Positions 21,720 through 32,757 of a DNA stretch of 64,000 nt are shown piece by piece. The translations under genes were made by a program, and so were the position numbers. Source of the stretch: Oikopleura dioica (Eukaryota > Chordata > Appendicularia > Copelata > Oikopleuridae); the NCBI GenBank assembly GCA_907165135.1, contig OU015566.1:2544501-2608500 (forward strand), read 5' to 3'. The first letter of the stretch is position 1. The number at the start of each line of letters is the position of its first letter. The notes beneath the pieces were generated by a model. The model was not told the origin of the DNA and did no database searches. It saw only the letters and a list, made by a program, of their open reading frames with translations.

Positions 21720-22461
21720 TCAATTCTTATTCTCTATATTTTCAGAGAGGGAAATTTCATCAACTTCGTGTTTCTTTCCTTCAAGTTCAGGTTCATTCAT
21801 TTCGGCCTTCTCCATTCCTTTCTCGATAATACCTTTTCGATACTCCCTTGATTTTGTGACCAAATTTGTTATGATCAAAACCAAGCAAAGAAATGCTTGC
21901 ACGAAATTGGCATAAGCAGCGACAAAAAATGGCAGTGCGTCATTTTTCATTGCACCCACGAGTGAATCTTTCGGAACTCTAAAGCGCAGGAATTATCAAA
22001 TCGATCATAATTTTTGATCTTACTTGTCAGAAGTTAGAAAATGGAAATGCAGTGCGCCAGCAACAATCGACAGCAACAGCTCAATAACCCCTTCCCAAAT
22101 CGACACACTAGAGTTTTGTCAATAATTCGCTTATTGTTAGAATAACTGTAAATATAACCGAATGAACTCATAAGCGCATAAAATGAAAAGTGTCTTGAAA
22201 TCGATTTCTCTTCTGAGTTCAATGAAAGGCAATTCTGGGAAGTAATCCAGCGACATACCTAAGACAACATAATCTAAGCTTGTTACAGCAGTAGCTGCTG
22301 CATTCAACAATCATAAGAGCGTTGAAAATTGTCGAGACAATTCCAATCAGAGCAACCACGATGCAGTAGAGGCGGTAAGTCAGCAGTGCTTCGGGAAGAA
22401 CAAGTGCATTTATCGCGAGTTGAATGAAAGAGGCTGAAATTTTCGATTTGAAGCAGGTCAT
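21720..22461 (-). CDS. Four-span membrane protein, four exons
   Basis: Exons complement(22287..22461, 22147..22258, 22024..22107, 21720..21978), 209 residues, all phases join. The first intron is only 28 bp (22259-22286). Hydrophobic spans: YCIVVALIGIVSTIFNALM, TLFILCAYEFIRLYL, IELLLSIVAGALHFHFL and FVQAFLCLVLIITNLV. A charged C-terminal tail (about 45 residues) rich in Glu and Lys follows. The plan suits a tetraspan (claudin- or MARVEL-like in size), but no family signature is visible. Confidence 0.6.
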
Positions 22462-23108
22462 TTTTGTCGCTTATTATACACCCTGAGTAGGGCCCGTCAA
22501 TTTTTATTGGACATATTTAGATAAATCGGCGAAAAATTGCCAAAAAAGACCAAAATAACCGTACTTACAAATTAAACAAAGGGCGAGAACAACAATGATA
22601 AATTTTTCTCTACACTTCATTTTTATAATTTATTATTGAATGAGGAAGTCACTGTTGAAAAACAAAACTTCCGTTCTGAAAATCTGATGACGGAACTCGT
22701 TTTCCACTAGCGCCATTTCTTCCAGCAGCGCGGAGGACTCGCACCACTTGCGCCTTTTTCACTTTGACTCCTCCGCCCCGCTTTTTCCTTTTTCTTCGCG
22801 GCGAAAGAGAAACTCGCTTTCGGAGAAAAACTGAAATGAAAAACAGCTGATTTTTCGAATTCTCAAATCGAGTAGGTAAAGAAAATTTTTAATGATAATC
22901 TTTTCGTTAAATAAATGAGAATTTGTTTTAATTATCATAAATTATGAATCGATAAATTGTGGAAAACTGTTATTTCTCCGACTTTTATCGGTGATGATTG
23001 AGTACTCTAATCATTATTCAAATAGCACATTCTAAAATTTTGTATCAATACAAAATTACCCGATAAGAAGCTTTAAAACTGCTTCAGCCTGTCGATTTTT
23101 GGAAGAAA
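22462..23108. other. Intergenic between divergent genes
   Basis: About 650 bp between the minus-strand tetraspan gene and the CDK gene. It probably holds both promoters; there is a GC-richer block near 22720-22830. No element recognised. Confidence 0.4.
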
Positions 23109-26100
23109 ATGCCGCTGAAGAAAGTGAAAAGAAGTATTTCGAAGATTTTTTCGCGTTCTTCGACGAATTTGAAAGAAATCAAAGAACATCCGACAGAAGG
23201 GCTTGGAGCGAAAATACCTTCTTCGACTCTCTCGCCTTCTGAAGATTGCTCAGGTACGAATTCTCATCATTATTGTGGGAAAAATCGAGAAGCCGTTTGC
23301 GGCTTCGAGCGGAAAAGGGAAAAAGCCGCGTTTTTTGCCAAATATGCGGCTTTGAATAACTAGACACACCGCGGCTTATTCCTCGAAGCCGCGAGCTCTC
23401 GTTTTTCTTCGGAACTTTCGCCTATTAGCTAACTTCCTGTACTCTAGAACCTCCATTCTACTACAGTGGCTCCTCAACCCGTTCCCCTTCCACCTCGAGC
23501 CGCTCCTCATCAGAAGACTCGTCCTCTTCTTCTTCTACTCTCCGAGAAGAAGCGAAAGTAGTTTTGCGATCAAAAGAAAGACGCAGCCGCCCTCCGAGAC
23601 TCACTCATGCCATTTCAAAGGTATTTTCAAAGCGCAAATTAGAAACAGATTTATCTCGGCTAAATTGACAATCCGAGTCTCTGAAGAAAGAATTATTATT
23701 TTATCTCTTCTCTGAAATGAGTTTATTTGAAGAGAAATCATGTCTAAAGCAAAAGTTTTTGGTTTTTTTTCTTACTTTTTCAGAGATCAAATTGAGCCTC
23801 AATTTGAGTGATTGACTCCAAAAACTCGCTTAATCTATTTATTATTCAAAAACGAAGCAAAATAAAGATATGGGCATGGAAATCTTCGCTGGAGCCGAGT
23901 CAGGCTCCCGTATAAGCGTTTTTTAAAGACCTGACTCAGGATTTCAACACAGGTTGGTTGTCTAGCCTTTTTTTTGCTTCCTTTTTTGATTGATGACAAG
24001 ATTGAGCGCGTTTGTGGAGTCGATTCCCTTAAGATTAGAAAGAGACTTAGGAATAGGCGGCAAAACTATCTTAGATTTTCTATTCAGGAAAATATCAGCA
24101 AGCGGCTGTCGTTACCAGCAGATGTGCGCATTCCGCCGATTTACCTGACGATGCTGACGCCAGATTCTCCCATAAACTGGGAAAAGCCACTTTCTAGGTA
24201 AAATTAATTCGCAGAAAACATAAAGCATTCCAATCCCATTTTCAATTACTGCAAAAGCACTTGTCAATCCAGACTAATCCGCCTCGAATATTTATGACTG
24301 GCTTTCTTGTTTTATCTCGGATCATTACAGTGATTCGATTAAAGGAGCGGTTTTCTGTCTTTAATTTTTCATTAGCTTGGCTTGTTTTTTTCTTGTTGTG
24401 GCAAAATTAAATAGAAAAACAATTATTTTCAGGGTCGATCGAAGAAAGAGTCTAAATGAAATTGGCTTCGGAAAACTGGAAACATACAGAAAAGGCGTTG
24501 TTCTCGGCGAGGGAACTTATGCGGTCGTCTACAAGGGGACAAGTAGTCTTACTAGTATTGGGATCTTAGATTCGTTAGACTCCCTCGTCCCCTAAGGTCA
24601 CTTGCTTATCTAGATCGAGCTTTGCTCGGTCGCCGCCGTGTATTTCTCTCCATTCGGTAATTCACGCAGTTCGTGAATTAACCTCTATTTTACTCCAGCT
24701 CGAAATACAGACGTCAAAGATACTTTACTCGTTTTCTTCACTCGTCCAGATATAGAGAGCAGGCAAACTACGCTAGAAGTGGGAGATTCAGCAGAAGCTA
24801 GGATCCCTTCAGTGGTATCAGAGTAGTCCCGTTGGAGAAAAGATAAATTTTTCCGCCATCGACAACCGAAGTTTCGCAACTTGGACGCTGATTGGCCGTC
24901 AGCGGAGTCGAGGGGAACCGAATCACCAACCGCCACCGCGCCGCCGGAGAAACTCCACTCAGAGAATTTTCCGCACCACACCAACACCACCCCGAGCGAG
25001 CGCCACCGCACGAGCGCCACCACGACCCACGCGCCGAAAGTCGCGCCCACGCAACCACGCACGCACGCCGGGGAAAACCTAAAATACTGAGAAAAACATA
25101 ATTCTTTCGCCACTTTTCACCAAAAATCGAGAGAAGTTTACGAAGAATCGACCCTTGGACCAGACCTTGAAATTTCGACAATCGCTGGACAGAGAAATCG
25201 TCGGGCGTTTGCGCAAAAAGGCACCTCAGCTCATCATATTGCGACTTTTAGTCGCAGTATTTTCTGAGGGCCTGAAAGGTAATCCAAGGCCCATAAACCC
25301 TTACTGCCGATATATTTCGAGCTATGGCGGCGAACAAATCACTGCTAGAAACCGTCACCGAAATAAGAAGCATAAACGATCGAGTAAACTACCTCGAAGA
25401 ACAAGTGCGAAATGACGAATCACTAAAGCCAAGCCTAGAGCCCTTGATCACAGAAAGCAGAGTAAAATTAGAACAGCTCAGTACAACGCTTCTTACCTGC
25501 GAGCTCGATCAAGGAAAAGACTCTACGAATGCGACAATGAGAGAAGAAGCATGGGTGGCCACTACCTGGTCTCGTCACGTCCAAGACTTGCCGAAGCTGG
25601 ACGCCGCATGCAACACATCTTTCAACACCTTCTTGGGCAGAGCCGACATTTATCACCGCGCCTACGTCCGCGACAGACCTTCACGTGAACAGCCTTTCAT
25701 CGCAGCAGTGTACAGCCACTTCGACTTGAACATCGAACGCTCACTTGGAACCGAATTTCTGAATTGTCAAGACTGGAAATCGGCCAAGGCGCTGCTAGAG
25801 AAATCATTCGCCGCGAAGAGTCACTACTTACTGAAGCTAAGCGAAGTTTTCGACGTCGAATACGACCATTCGAAGCCGTTTGCACACTACACCGCCAACG
25901 TCTTGCAAAAGATGAACGAGGCGAAGCAAGCGACTTTGAACTCTTACCGACAAGAGAAGTCAGCCGACGCCGGGGTCGATGAAATATTCGACATATTCTC
26001 GACGATGATGCTGTACTTGAATCTTAGGAAAGAAGAACCAGACGTTTTCAACGCAATCCTTCCAAGCCTATCAAAAGTTTACGATATCAACGAACTCTGC

Positions 26101-29100
26101 CGTCTCGCCCAATCCACAAGACAGAATCGAGTTGACAGCGCGACCGTCTCCCAGCACTTCAACAGAAATAAGAACAAAAAGAAGAAGAATGCTAAGCGCG
26201 CCAGCACCGATTCTAAGGATGGGAAAGACGATAAACAACCAGAATCCAAGAAGATTAATACGACTAAGAACGTCGAAGATTTCCAACCATTCGATGTTCA
26301 CTTTTACACAGTGAAGAAGAAGCGACCAGGAAAGGCTTATTTCGCTTCGGCTACCATCATTACGGGCTCTAAAAGTTTTGACGTATCGATGGAAGTCGAC
26401 AGCGGAGCCGAGTCCTCCTGTCTGTCCGCTGCTTACGTTCCCGACAAATTTCTCCAGATGCTGAAGCCCTGCCCCTTCAAGGTCACCGGTTTCAGCCCAA
26501 ATATCCCCGCCGAGCAGCCGAGGGGTATCCTTCCCTGCCGCTTATCATTCAATGGTGGCCCTGCATTCTCCTTGAATCTCACCATCATGCCAGGCAGTAA
26601 ATACCCAAGTCTACTGGGCCGCGATATACTAGAGAATGCGATGACGGACAGCTTCACAGTCGACAATAAGAATCGTACTCTCTCATTTTGCTACAACGAA
26701 GCCTTCACACAAACTGAGACTCAAGTGGTGAAGCTGGACGGAGTGAAGCGGACCAAAATCAAGAAATACTTGACGACTAGATCAGCGGTCAAAGACAGCG
26801 ATCGGTCCCGCACTCAACCACCACGAGAAGTCCCAAAGCTGGACGCGCCGAACAAGAACGCAGCCAGGTGACCCATTCAGCTAGCGAAGCAAAAACTCGG
26901 AATAACCCTACCAGCAGACGCAGACCCGGGGCAAAAGAAGATGGTCGCCGAGCTGTGTTTGGAATTCGACGACAGATTCGGCTGCGACGGTCAAAAAATG
27001 GGTGAATTCCCGTTCGAGATCGAAATCCCGACTGATGGTACGAGTCGAAACATCAGTCAACACCCGATTCCGCAAGCTTTTCATGGTCAGGTCAGCGATC
27101 ACATCTCCGAACTGCTCGAAACGAAAATAATAGAAGAGATCAAAGACCAGAAAGGGTTTAACAGCCCGGTATTGCCTATTCCTAAGAAATCTGGGGAAAT
27201 GCGCTTCTGCATCAACTACAAAAACAGCCTGAACAAATGCCTCTCCGACAAATCCGACCCTTACCATCTCCCAAGCATGGAGGATACGATTGCGAACATT
27301 GGACCGGGCAATAAGTTTTTCGCCACAGTTGATCTACGAAGTGGATATTGGCAGTGCCCTGTAAAGAAAAGCGACAGGTACAAGACTTCCTTCCAGTGGG
27401 GTGGGAAATCTTACGCCTTCTGCAGACTACCATTCGGTTATCGATGCTCGGGGAATATATTCTCGCGCGTCGTAAACACAATTCTCGACTCAAGCCCCAC
27501 CAGGAAAAAGATGCTTTCTTATATCGATGACATAGTGTGTTTTGGGAAGACTTTCAGCTGCTATTACAACACTCTCCGAAACCTATTCATCGCGCTCCGC
27601 AAGTTTAACGCTAAACTCAAGGGCGAAAAGTGCTCTTTCCTACAATCCGAAGCTCACTTTTGGGCCGAATCATCAACGAAGATGGAATCAAACCGGACCC
27701 TGCGCAAGTCTCCGCTCTTCGTCAGATGAAACCCCCACGCTCCCAAAAGGAGTTAGCTTCATTAATCGGGTCATTGAATTGGATCCGAGGTTTTCTAGAA
27801 ACGAAAATGGGCGAAGCTATTTCATCCGGTTGCTTCTCGAGCAGAATGAAGCCCATAAACGATGTTCGAAATTCGGCGAACGAAACAAATTGTTTCAAGT
27901 GGACCAAAGAAGCGGATTTGGCGCTCAAGGAAATTCAACGACGACTCTCCGAGACTCCAGTCATAAGTTTTCCTAACTTTGACGAGTCTTTTCATCTCTA
28001 CACAGACGCGAGCCTGTACGCAGCGGGTGGCGTCCTGCTACAAGAGTATGGCGGGAGAGTGCACCTAGTAAGCGCGATTTCCCACACCTTCAACAAAGCT
28101 GAAAGAAAATGGAACACTTCAGAAAAGGAAATGTTTAGCATTGTCTGGTGCTGCGAGCGACTGGAAAAGCTCCTGAAAGGTAGATTCTTTCAGATTCACA
28201 CAGACCACCGATCTTTGATCTTCCTACACAAAAAGAAGTTCAAGAATTCTAAAATAAGCCGATGGCAAAGCCGATTGGAAGAATTCGATTTTCACATTGT
28301 CTACATCAAGGGATCAGAAAATCAATTCGCCGACTTTATGAGCCGCAGACCTGGCGAGGACGACAAATCACTTGGATACGACTCTGAGTTTCCCGTTGGT
28401 CGCGAGTACGAAATCGACAAGAATTCACCAGTACGTGTCTTCGTCCCTTTCTGGAACGAAAATCAGTTTCCGGAGAAAATCACTTTATCAGAGGTGAAGA
28501 TACATAAGGTAAACGTCAAGGCTATCGCGGCGCCAATGGAGATTCCGTTGGTGTCAGCGAATTATAATAACATTCTGGACTATCAAAGGGAGGACTCTGC
28601 TCTGAGTGCAATCATCACTTTTCTGGAATCTGGTAAGGAGCCACTGGACATAAAATCGCTGGTGAAGGACTCCGACCACCGACAATCGTCTCTACTCAAG
28701 ATGGAAAAAGCTCTGTTCCTGGATAACACTACCGGGTGCTTGATGTGTCAATTCAAATCTGGCGCGCGGGCGGTGGTACCGGAAGCGGTAAAAAGTCACT
28801 TTCTCTTTCTAGCTCACGACTTGTCCGGTCATCTGGGCGAGCCGCGGACTTTAGAGCGATTAGAGGACGTTTGGTGGCCTTCATTTCAAGACGATGTTTC
28901 TAACTACGTCCACAGCTGCGTCCCTTGCCTACGCAGAAAAGGATCTGCTGGAACTCGTACCAAACCGCCACTTGGAACCCTTCGTCGTGGAAAAACAGCT
29001 GGCGAATCGATTCAGATCGATTTCGCTTGTATGCCTCCCGCTGGCGGATTCAAGTATTATTTGGTGGTGGCGGACACTTTCTCTCGCTACACTTGGTGCA

Positions 29101-32100
29101 TTCCGACGCGGTCCGACACTGCTATCTGCGCTGCAAAAGCGCTCATCTACAAGGTCTTCCTTCCCATGGATTTCTTGCCGAAACATCTACACAGTGACAG
29201 AGGTACCCACTTCTGCGCAAGCGTGATTGACGAAATGTGTAAGCTTAACCAGATAAAACATACAATAAGTACCGCATTTCACCCTCAATCAAACGCTTTC
29301 GCAGAAAGAGCGAATCGGACTATCAAAAACAGTCTATTCTGCATGGTCAACTCATCTTCCGGTCGAAAAACTTGGGCCGACTGCGTTCCCCACGTGATGC
29401 GCGCGCTCAATAGTGTGAAAAACAAAAGCACGAAAATTTCACCGCGAGAAGTTTGGTTTGGCCGAAAAAGTACTTTCACCCACTCTACTGGCGCAGAAAT
29501 GACAGCGGAAACACCTCAGGTGTTTGGTCTCAATGTTGGAGCTTTAGCGAAATCGGCGGAAGCCATTGTGAAAACTGCGATGGAAGCTGCTGACCGAGCC
29601 ATGGAGCACAGGCTGAAAAACGAGCCTAAGCCGAGACCAATCCCCGCTGGCGCTGTCGTGTACATTAAGCGAGAAAACCTGACCGACGCTAAAAGCAAGA
29701 AGGAACGCTGGGTAGGTCCCCTGAAAGCCGTTTCGAGCAACGACTGGGTCGTCATGGTCGAAGATAAAAAAGGACAACGTGATTTCATCCATCGAGAACA
29801 CGTGGTTCACGCCGCAGAACGAAATCACGACTTACGCTGGATTGATTACTACGAGGCCGAGTACGTATTCCCACATTTAACCGAAATCGTTAAGTCGAAA
29901 GTCCCACAAAAATCGCCTGTTCCTACTTCCAAACCGATGGAAAAGTCCGGGTCGAAGTCGCATGGGGGGAGGAAATCTTCTCAGGTCGCGTCGACTCCGA
30001 TGGTTGCTATGGAAAAACCGCCAAGATCATCTCTATCACCTATTTTGGAAAGTAGACGCCGATTGGACATGGAAAATCTGGGAGATACAACCGCTACATC
30101 TATTTTGGACTCGTCGGTAGCTCCAGCCGAGCCGTCAGATCGCTGGTACTCTGGTGGTACTCTTTATGAAACTGCCGAGGACATGTCAGCTGATGCTACA
30201 GTGATTTCGGAGGTTGCTGCGCCCGACAATAGCCATATGTCAGTCGATAAACAAAATTCAACAGTAGTTGAGGGCTCAGCAACTGAAAACAGCAAGAAAA
30301 GAACCCGTCCAAAGTCTTCACCAGATCGTCAATACTCAGCCGGCGCCGATCCGAATGCGACTTTAACCGAAGTTGGAGCAGCTCATCTCCCGAAACATAC
30401 AAAACGAGCACACCGTGAAACGAGGCCCGTCGAACCTCTAAACATCGGCACAAACTCGGGTCAGTCATACGACTAAGCGCAAGTACTGCCCCACTCAGGT
30501 CCCCTATTCATCGACCGGGGCCTGAAAAGGTACGGAAATTATCACAGTTTACCGTCGCCGACGTATTTTGAGTTCTTCTACATGTGCAGCTACTCCTTCA
30601 TGTCATCACCGCTCGGACATCACGAAAACTTCGCATCTGATTCAAGCTTTTTCCCAAAAAGGGTTTTTAACGCGAATCAGACTGCCTCGACGTTTCGAAC
30701 CTGCCATGTTACTCATCTTACGCTTATACTCCTGCAAAAATCACACACTTTGGCCTTAGAGGACGTTTCAGTCTCATGGGGGTATTGGGATCTTAGATTC
30801 GTTAGACTCCCTCGTCCCCTAAGGTCACTTGCTTATCTAGATCGAGCTTTGCTCGGTCGCCGCCGTGTATTTCTCTCCATTCGGTAATTCACGCAGTTCG
30901 TGAATTAACCTCTATTTTACTCCAGCTCGAAATACAGACGTCAAAGATACTTTACTCGTTTTCTTCACTCGTCCAGATATAGAGAGCAGGCAAACTACGC
31001 TAGAAGTGGGAGATTCAGCAGAAGCTAGGATCCCTTCACTAGGTACAGGAAAACGCACGAAGGGAGTTAACCTGTTTTTTTAAGCCACAAAGTCGCTCTG
31101 AAAGAAATTCGGCTGGACGAAGAAGAAGGGTACTCCTGCACAACGATCAGGGAAATTTCACTTCTACGAGGACTGAAGCAAGCTAATATCATCACGCTTC
31201 ATGATATCGTCCATACGAAGAACATGATTACTCTAGGTTCGTTTCTCTTGGCCGAAGCTTGCGCAGAAAGAACCTGTTATAAATCGATTTTCAGTGTTCG
31301 AATACAGCGATTGCGACTTGAAGCTGTATATGGAGCACGTCAAAAGCGTCGACATGAACGATGTGCGAATCTTCCTGTTCCAAATGCTTCGTGGTCTAAG
31401 TACGCCTGTCTAGCCTCTTTATGTCTTATTTATTTGCCGATTTAGGTTATTGCCACGCGCGACGCATTTTGCACCGCGATTTGAAGCCGCAGAATCTTTT
31501 GATCAATTCGAAAGGAGAATTGAAACTGGCGGATTTTGGTCTCGCCAGAGCGAAGAGTATCCCGACGAAGACCTATTCCAACGAGGTCGTTACTTTGTGG
31601 TACCGCCCGCCGGATGTTCTTCTCGGAAGGTAAGAAGATCCTCCTCCTTTTCTTTTCTCTACGGTCAAATTAAGCGTCGAATACACAACTTCGATCGACA
31701 TGTGGGGCGTGGGATGTATTTACTACGAAATGGTCGCTGGTCGACCCTTGTTCCCCGGCAGTACTGCAGACGATCAATTGGAAAAGATATTCAAAGTTCT
31801 TGGCACTCCCACTGAAGATTCTTGGCCAGGTACTTCCTTTTCACCTCCCTTATTTCCAACATTTTCATTAAAAAAGGCATCATTTCGTCTGATCGAATCG
31901 AAGCAAAGGGCCTTGTTGGCTTCAAAACGCGCAAAAACGCAAGACATTATCCTGGCGAAGACCTTTCAACAATGGCGTCGAGATTAGACCTTCACGGCCG
32001 AAATCTTCTTCAGAAGTTTCTTTCTTATGAAACGACCAAGCGCATTGGCGCGAAAGCAGCAATGGATCACTCTTTTTTCAAGGTAAGGAATTCTTGGAAG

Positions 32101-32390
32101 CAAAATACTCCCAAAAAACAGTTTGAGGTGGTCAACCTGTTTAGAAAGCCTGAGTCAGGGCCGAAAGAGCTTTTCTCGTAACCACTTTGTGCCCTGACTC
32201 AGGTTTCCTACACGAGTACCGAGGTCAGCGTCAAGCTTTAATTCAGGTGCTGGGTAGCGAAGTGCGCCAACTGAAAGAAGACCAGCCAATTTTCAAAGCT
32301 CGTGGCATTCGGCTGCGCAACCCCGTTCCCGGCGAACGAAACAAATCCGCGAAGACGGCGGTTGATCGCCGCCGCTCCCACATTTTCTAG
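23109..32390 (+). CDS. CDK16/17/18-like: PCTAIRE-class cyclin-dependent kinase (CDK16/17/18-like), split by an LTR element
   Basis: Exons 23109..23253, 23448..23620, 24088..24197, 24433..24555, [insertion 24556-31042], 31085..31236, 31295..31399, 31446..31629, 31675..31829, 31877..32082, 32247..32390; 498 residues when exons are joined, about the size of human CDK16. The N-terminal regulatory block [12 protein letters not shown] and the segment [13 protein letters not shown] are diagnostic of the PCTAIRE group. Kinase motifs are intact: [26 protein letters not shown] in place of [33 protein letters not shown], and the C-terminal LGSEVRQL extension. It is a Ser/Thr kinase expected to bind cyclin Y or similar. 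Exon 4 now ends in LTR sequence instead of its donor, so this allele is probably broken unless the element is spliced around. Confidence 0.88.
24556..24811 (+). repeat. 5' LTR of element 2
   Basis: 256 bp matching 30783-31038 with no difference seen. It starts TATTGGG, not TG, and ends CCTTCA. The boundary is fixed by the CTAG duplication on both sides. Confidence 0.9.
24813..24830 (+). other. Primer-binding site of element 2
   Basis: TGGTATCAGAGTAGTCCC begins one base after the 5' LTR. TGGTATCAGAG is the classic initiator-Met tRNA 3'-end complement. Confidence 0.7.
24831..25323 (+). other. Leader of element 2
   Basis: About 490 bases between primer site and gag ATG. It contains a GC- and CAC-rich tract at about 24930-25075 that differs in composition from the surroundings. 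No gene seen. Confidence 0.5.
25324..26871 (+). CDS. gag: Gag-protease polyprotein of element 2
   Basis: 515 residues. The N-terminus is a coiled coil (residues about 10-65), then a capsid-like helical part and a Lys-rich basic stretch (about 280-315) in place of a zinc knuckle. The C-terminal third is an aspartic protease with the VDSGAESS motif near residue 359 and LLGRDIL near 423. The frame ends at TGA 26869-26871, and the next frame-in-phase sequence runs open into RT, so a UGA (context UGA-C) again separates this product from the rest of Pol. Here protease lies upstream of the stop, unlike element 1. Confidence 0.85.
   Translation: MAANKSLLETVTEIRSINDRVNYLEEQVRNDESLKPSLEPLITESRVKLEQLSTTLLTCELDQGKDSTNATMREEAWVATTWSRHVQDLPKLDAACNTSFNTFLGRADIYHRAYVRDRPSREQPFIAAVYSHFDLNIERSLGTEFLNCQDWKSAKALLEKSFAAKSHYLLKLSEVFDVEYDHSKPFAHYTANVLQKMNEAKQATLNSYRQEKSADAGVDEIFDIFSTMMLYLNLRKEEPDVFNAILPSLSKVYDINELCRLAQSTRQNRVDSATVSQHFNRNKNKKKKNAKRASTDSKDGKDDKQPESKKINTTKNVEDFQPFDVHFYTVKKKRPGKAYFASATIITGSKSFDVSMEVDSGAESSCLSAAYVPDKFLQMLKPCPFKVTGFSPNIPAEQPRGILPCRLSFNGGPAFSLNLTIMPGSKYPSLLGRDILENAMTDSFTVDNKNRTLSFCYNEAFTQTETQVVKLDGVKRTKIKKYLTTRSAVKDSDRSRTQPPREVPKLDAPNKNAAR
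26872..27729 (+). pseudogene. pol: Reverse-transcriptase part of element 2 Pol, truncated by a frameshift
   Basis: The frame is open from the codon after the Gag UGA; the first ATG is at 26941. RT motifs visible: [33 protein letters not shown] and the catalytic YIDD near residue 193 from that ATG. RT homology leaves this frame at 27658-27661 (a TTTT run before GGG) and continues in the frame that starts at 27630. A one-base difference in that run would explain the break. It lies in the RT connection, an unlikely place for programmed shifting. Confidence 0.85.
27630..30476 (+). CDS. pol: RT thumb-RNase H-integrase part of element 2 Pol
   Basis: RT homology in this frame starts at about 27660 (LGRIINEDG). 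RNase H follows ([26 protein letters not shown]). Integrase has the HHCC module ([18 protein letters not shown]), and the DDE residues fall in QIDFAC (about 461), HSDRGTHF (about 521) and AERANRT (about 558). A GPY-type module (ERWVGPLK) and a Ser/Pro-rich tail of about 200 residues end the protein. The frame itself is intact for 948 codons, but is not joined to the upstream RT frame because of the break near 27660. Confidence 0.9.
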   Translation: MLFPTIRSSLLGRIINEDGIKPDPAQVSALRQMKPPRSQKELASLIGSLNWIRGFLETKMGEAISSGCFSSRMKPINDVRNSANETNCFKWTKEADLALKEIQRRLSETPVISFPNFDESFHLYTDASLYAAGGVLLQEYGGRVHLVSAISHTFNKAERKWNTSEKEMFSIVWCCERLEKLLKGRFFQIHTDHRSLIFLHKKKFKNSKISRWQSRLEEFDFHIVYIKGSENQFADFMSRRPGEDDKSLGYDSEFPVGREYEIDKNSPVRVFVPFWNENQFPEKITLSEVKIHKVNVKAIAAPMEIPLVSANYNNILDYQREDSALSAIITFLESGKEPLDIKSLVKDSDHRQSSLLKMEKALFLDNTTGCLMCQFKSGARAVVPEAVKSHFLFLAHDLSGHLGEPRTLERLEDVWWPSFQDDVSNYVHSCVPCLRRKGSAGTRTKPPLGTLRRGKTAGESIQIDFACMPPAGGFKYYLVVADTFSRYTWCIPTRSDTAICAAKALIYKVFLPMDFLPKHLHSDRGTHFCASVIDEMCKLNQIKHTISTAFHPQSNAFAERANRTIKNSLFCMVNSSSGRKTWADCVPHVMRALNSVKNKSTKISPREVWFGRKSTFTHSTGAEMTAETPQVFGLNVGALAKSAEAIVKTAMEAADRAMEHRLKNEPKPRPIPAGAVVYIKRENLTDAKSKKERWVGPLKAVSSNDWVVMVEDKKGQRDFIHREHVVHAAERNHDLRWIDYYEAEYVFPHLTEIVKSKVPQKSPVPTSKPMEKSGSKSHGGRKSSQVASTPMVAMEKPPRSSLSPILESRRRLDMENLGDTTATSILDSSVAPAEPSDRWYSGGTLYETAEDMSADATVISEVAAPDNSHMSVDKQNSTVVEGSATENSKKRTRPKSSPDRQYSAGADPNATLTEVGAAHLPKHTKRAHRETRPVEPLNIGTNSGQSYD
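30477..30782 (+). other. 3' untranslated part and polypurine tract of element 2
   Basis: About 300 non-coding bases; the last bases before the LTR (30775-30782) read CATGGGGG-like and form the purine tract. Confidence 0.6.
30783..31038 (+). repeat. 3' LTR of element 2
   Basis: 256 bp identical by eye to 24556-24811, followed by the second CTAG and then the original donor GTACAGG of the CDK intron. Confidence 0.9.
32149..32203. repeat. Short hairpin in the last CDK intron
   Basis: CCTGAGTCAGGGC (32149-32161) is a perfect inverted match of GCCCTGACTCAGG (32191-32203). A similar but weaker GAGTCAGG/CCTGACTC pair lies at about 23899-23941 in another intron of the same gene. Confidence 0.7.
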
Positions 32391-32757
32391 CAAAATTTCA
32401 ACGAAGATATCGCTTCTTGCCAAAAACAGAAATATCGTTCAAAAAAGCCCTTTCTTTACCTGTTTAGTTTTCATCTCGTGCCAAAATTCGAATCGTTCTT
32501 TTCTAGCAAAAGTTCTCAAAATATGCATGCAATATCATCTCGTCTCCGCTCTTCATTCAAACTCTTAAATTTCAGCAATTTCACGATTCTAGTTTTATTT
32601 AGAGTCAAAAACCCATATTCGTGGACTCAATAAAATATTATGCTCGTTTCTACAATAAATGTTAGTTTCTTTTCGATATTTTGAAAATTAAAATAATCCA
32701 TTTTCTTTTGAAGAAAAACGGAAAATCCGATTTCTAGCGTGCTCGAAGAAAAAGATT

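Larger units (their letters stand above)
24552..31042 (+). mobile_element. Tor-like Ty3/gypsy LTR element without env, inserted at an exon end of the CDK gene
   Basis: The element proper is 24556-31038, flanked by a 4-bp CTAG duplication (24552-24555 and 31039-31042). Its two 256-bp LTRs look identical. Order: primer site, gag with protease, RT-RNase H-integrase, polypurine tract (CATGGGGG), LTR. There is no env. One frameshift sits inside the RT region. The element differs from element 1 in LTR sequence, primer site and Gag type, so it is a separate lineage. Confidence 0.93.

Noticed and set aside
23290-23390. GCCGC-rich stretch thought of as a coding exon of the CDK gene
   Set aside because: It is flanked by splice borders that place it inside intron 1, and it is a hairpin repeat.
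27658-27661. Programmed -1 frameshift in RT
   Set aside because: The run CAC TTT TGG is not a canonical slippery heptamer and the site is in the middle of RT, so a one-base loss is more likely.
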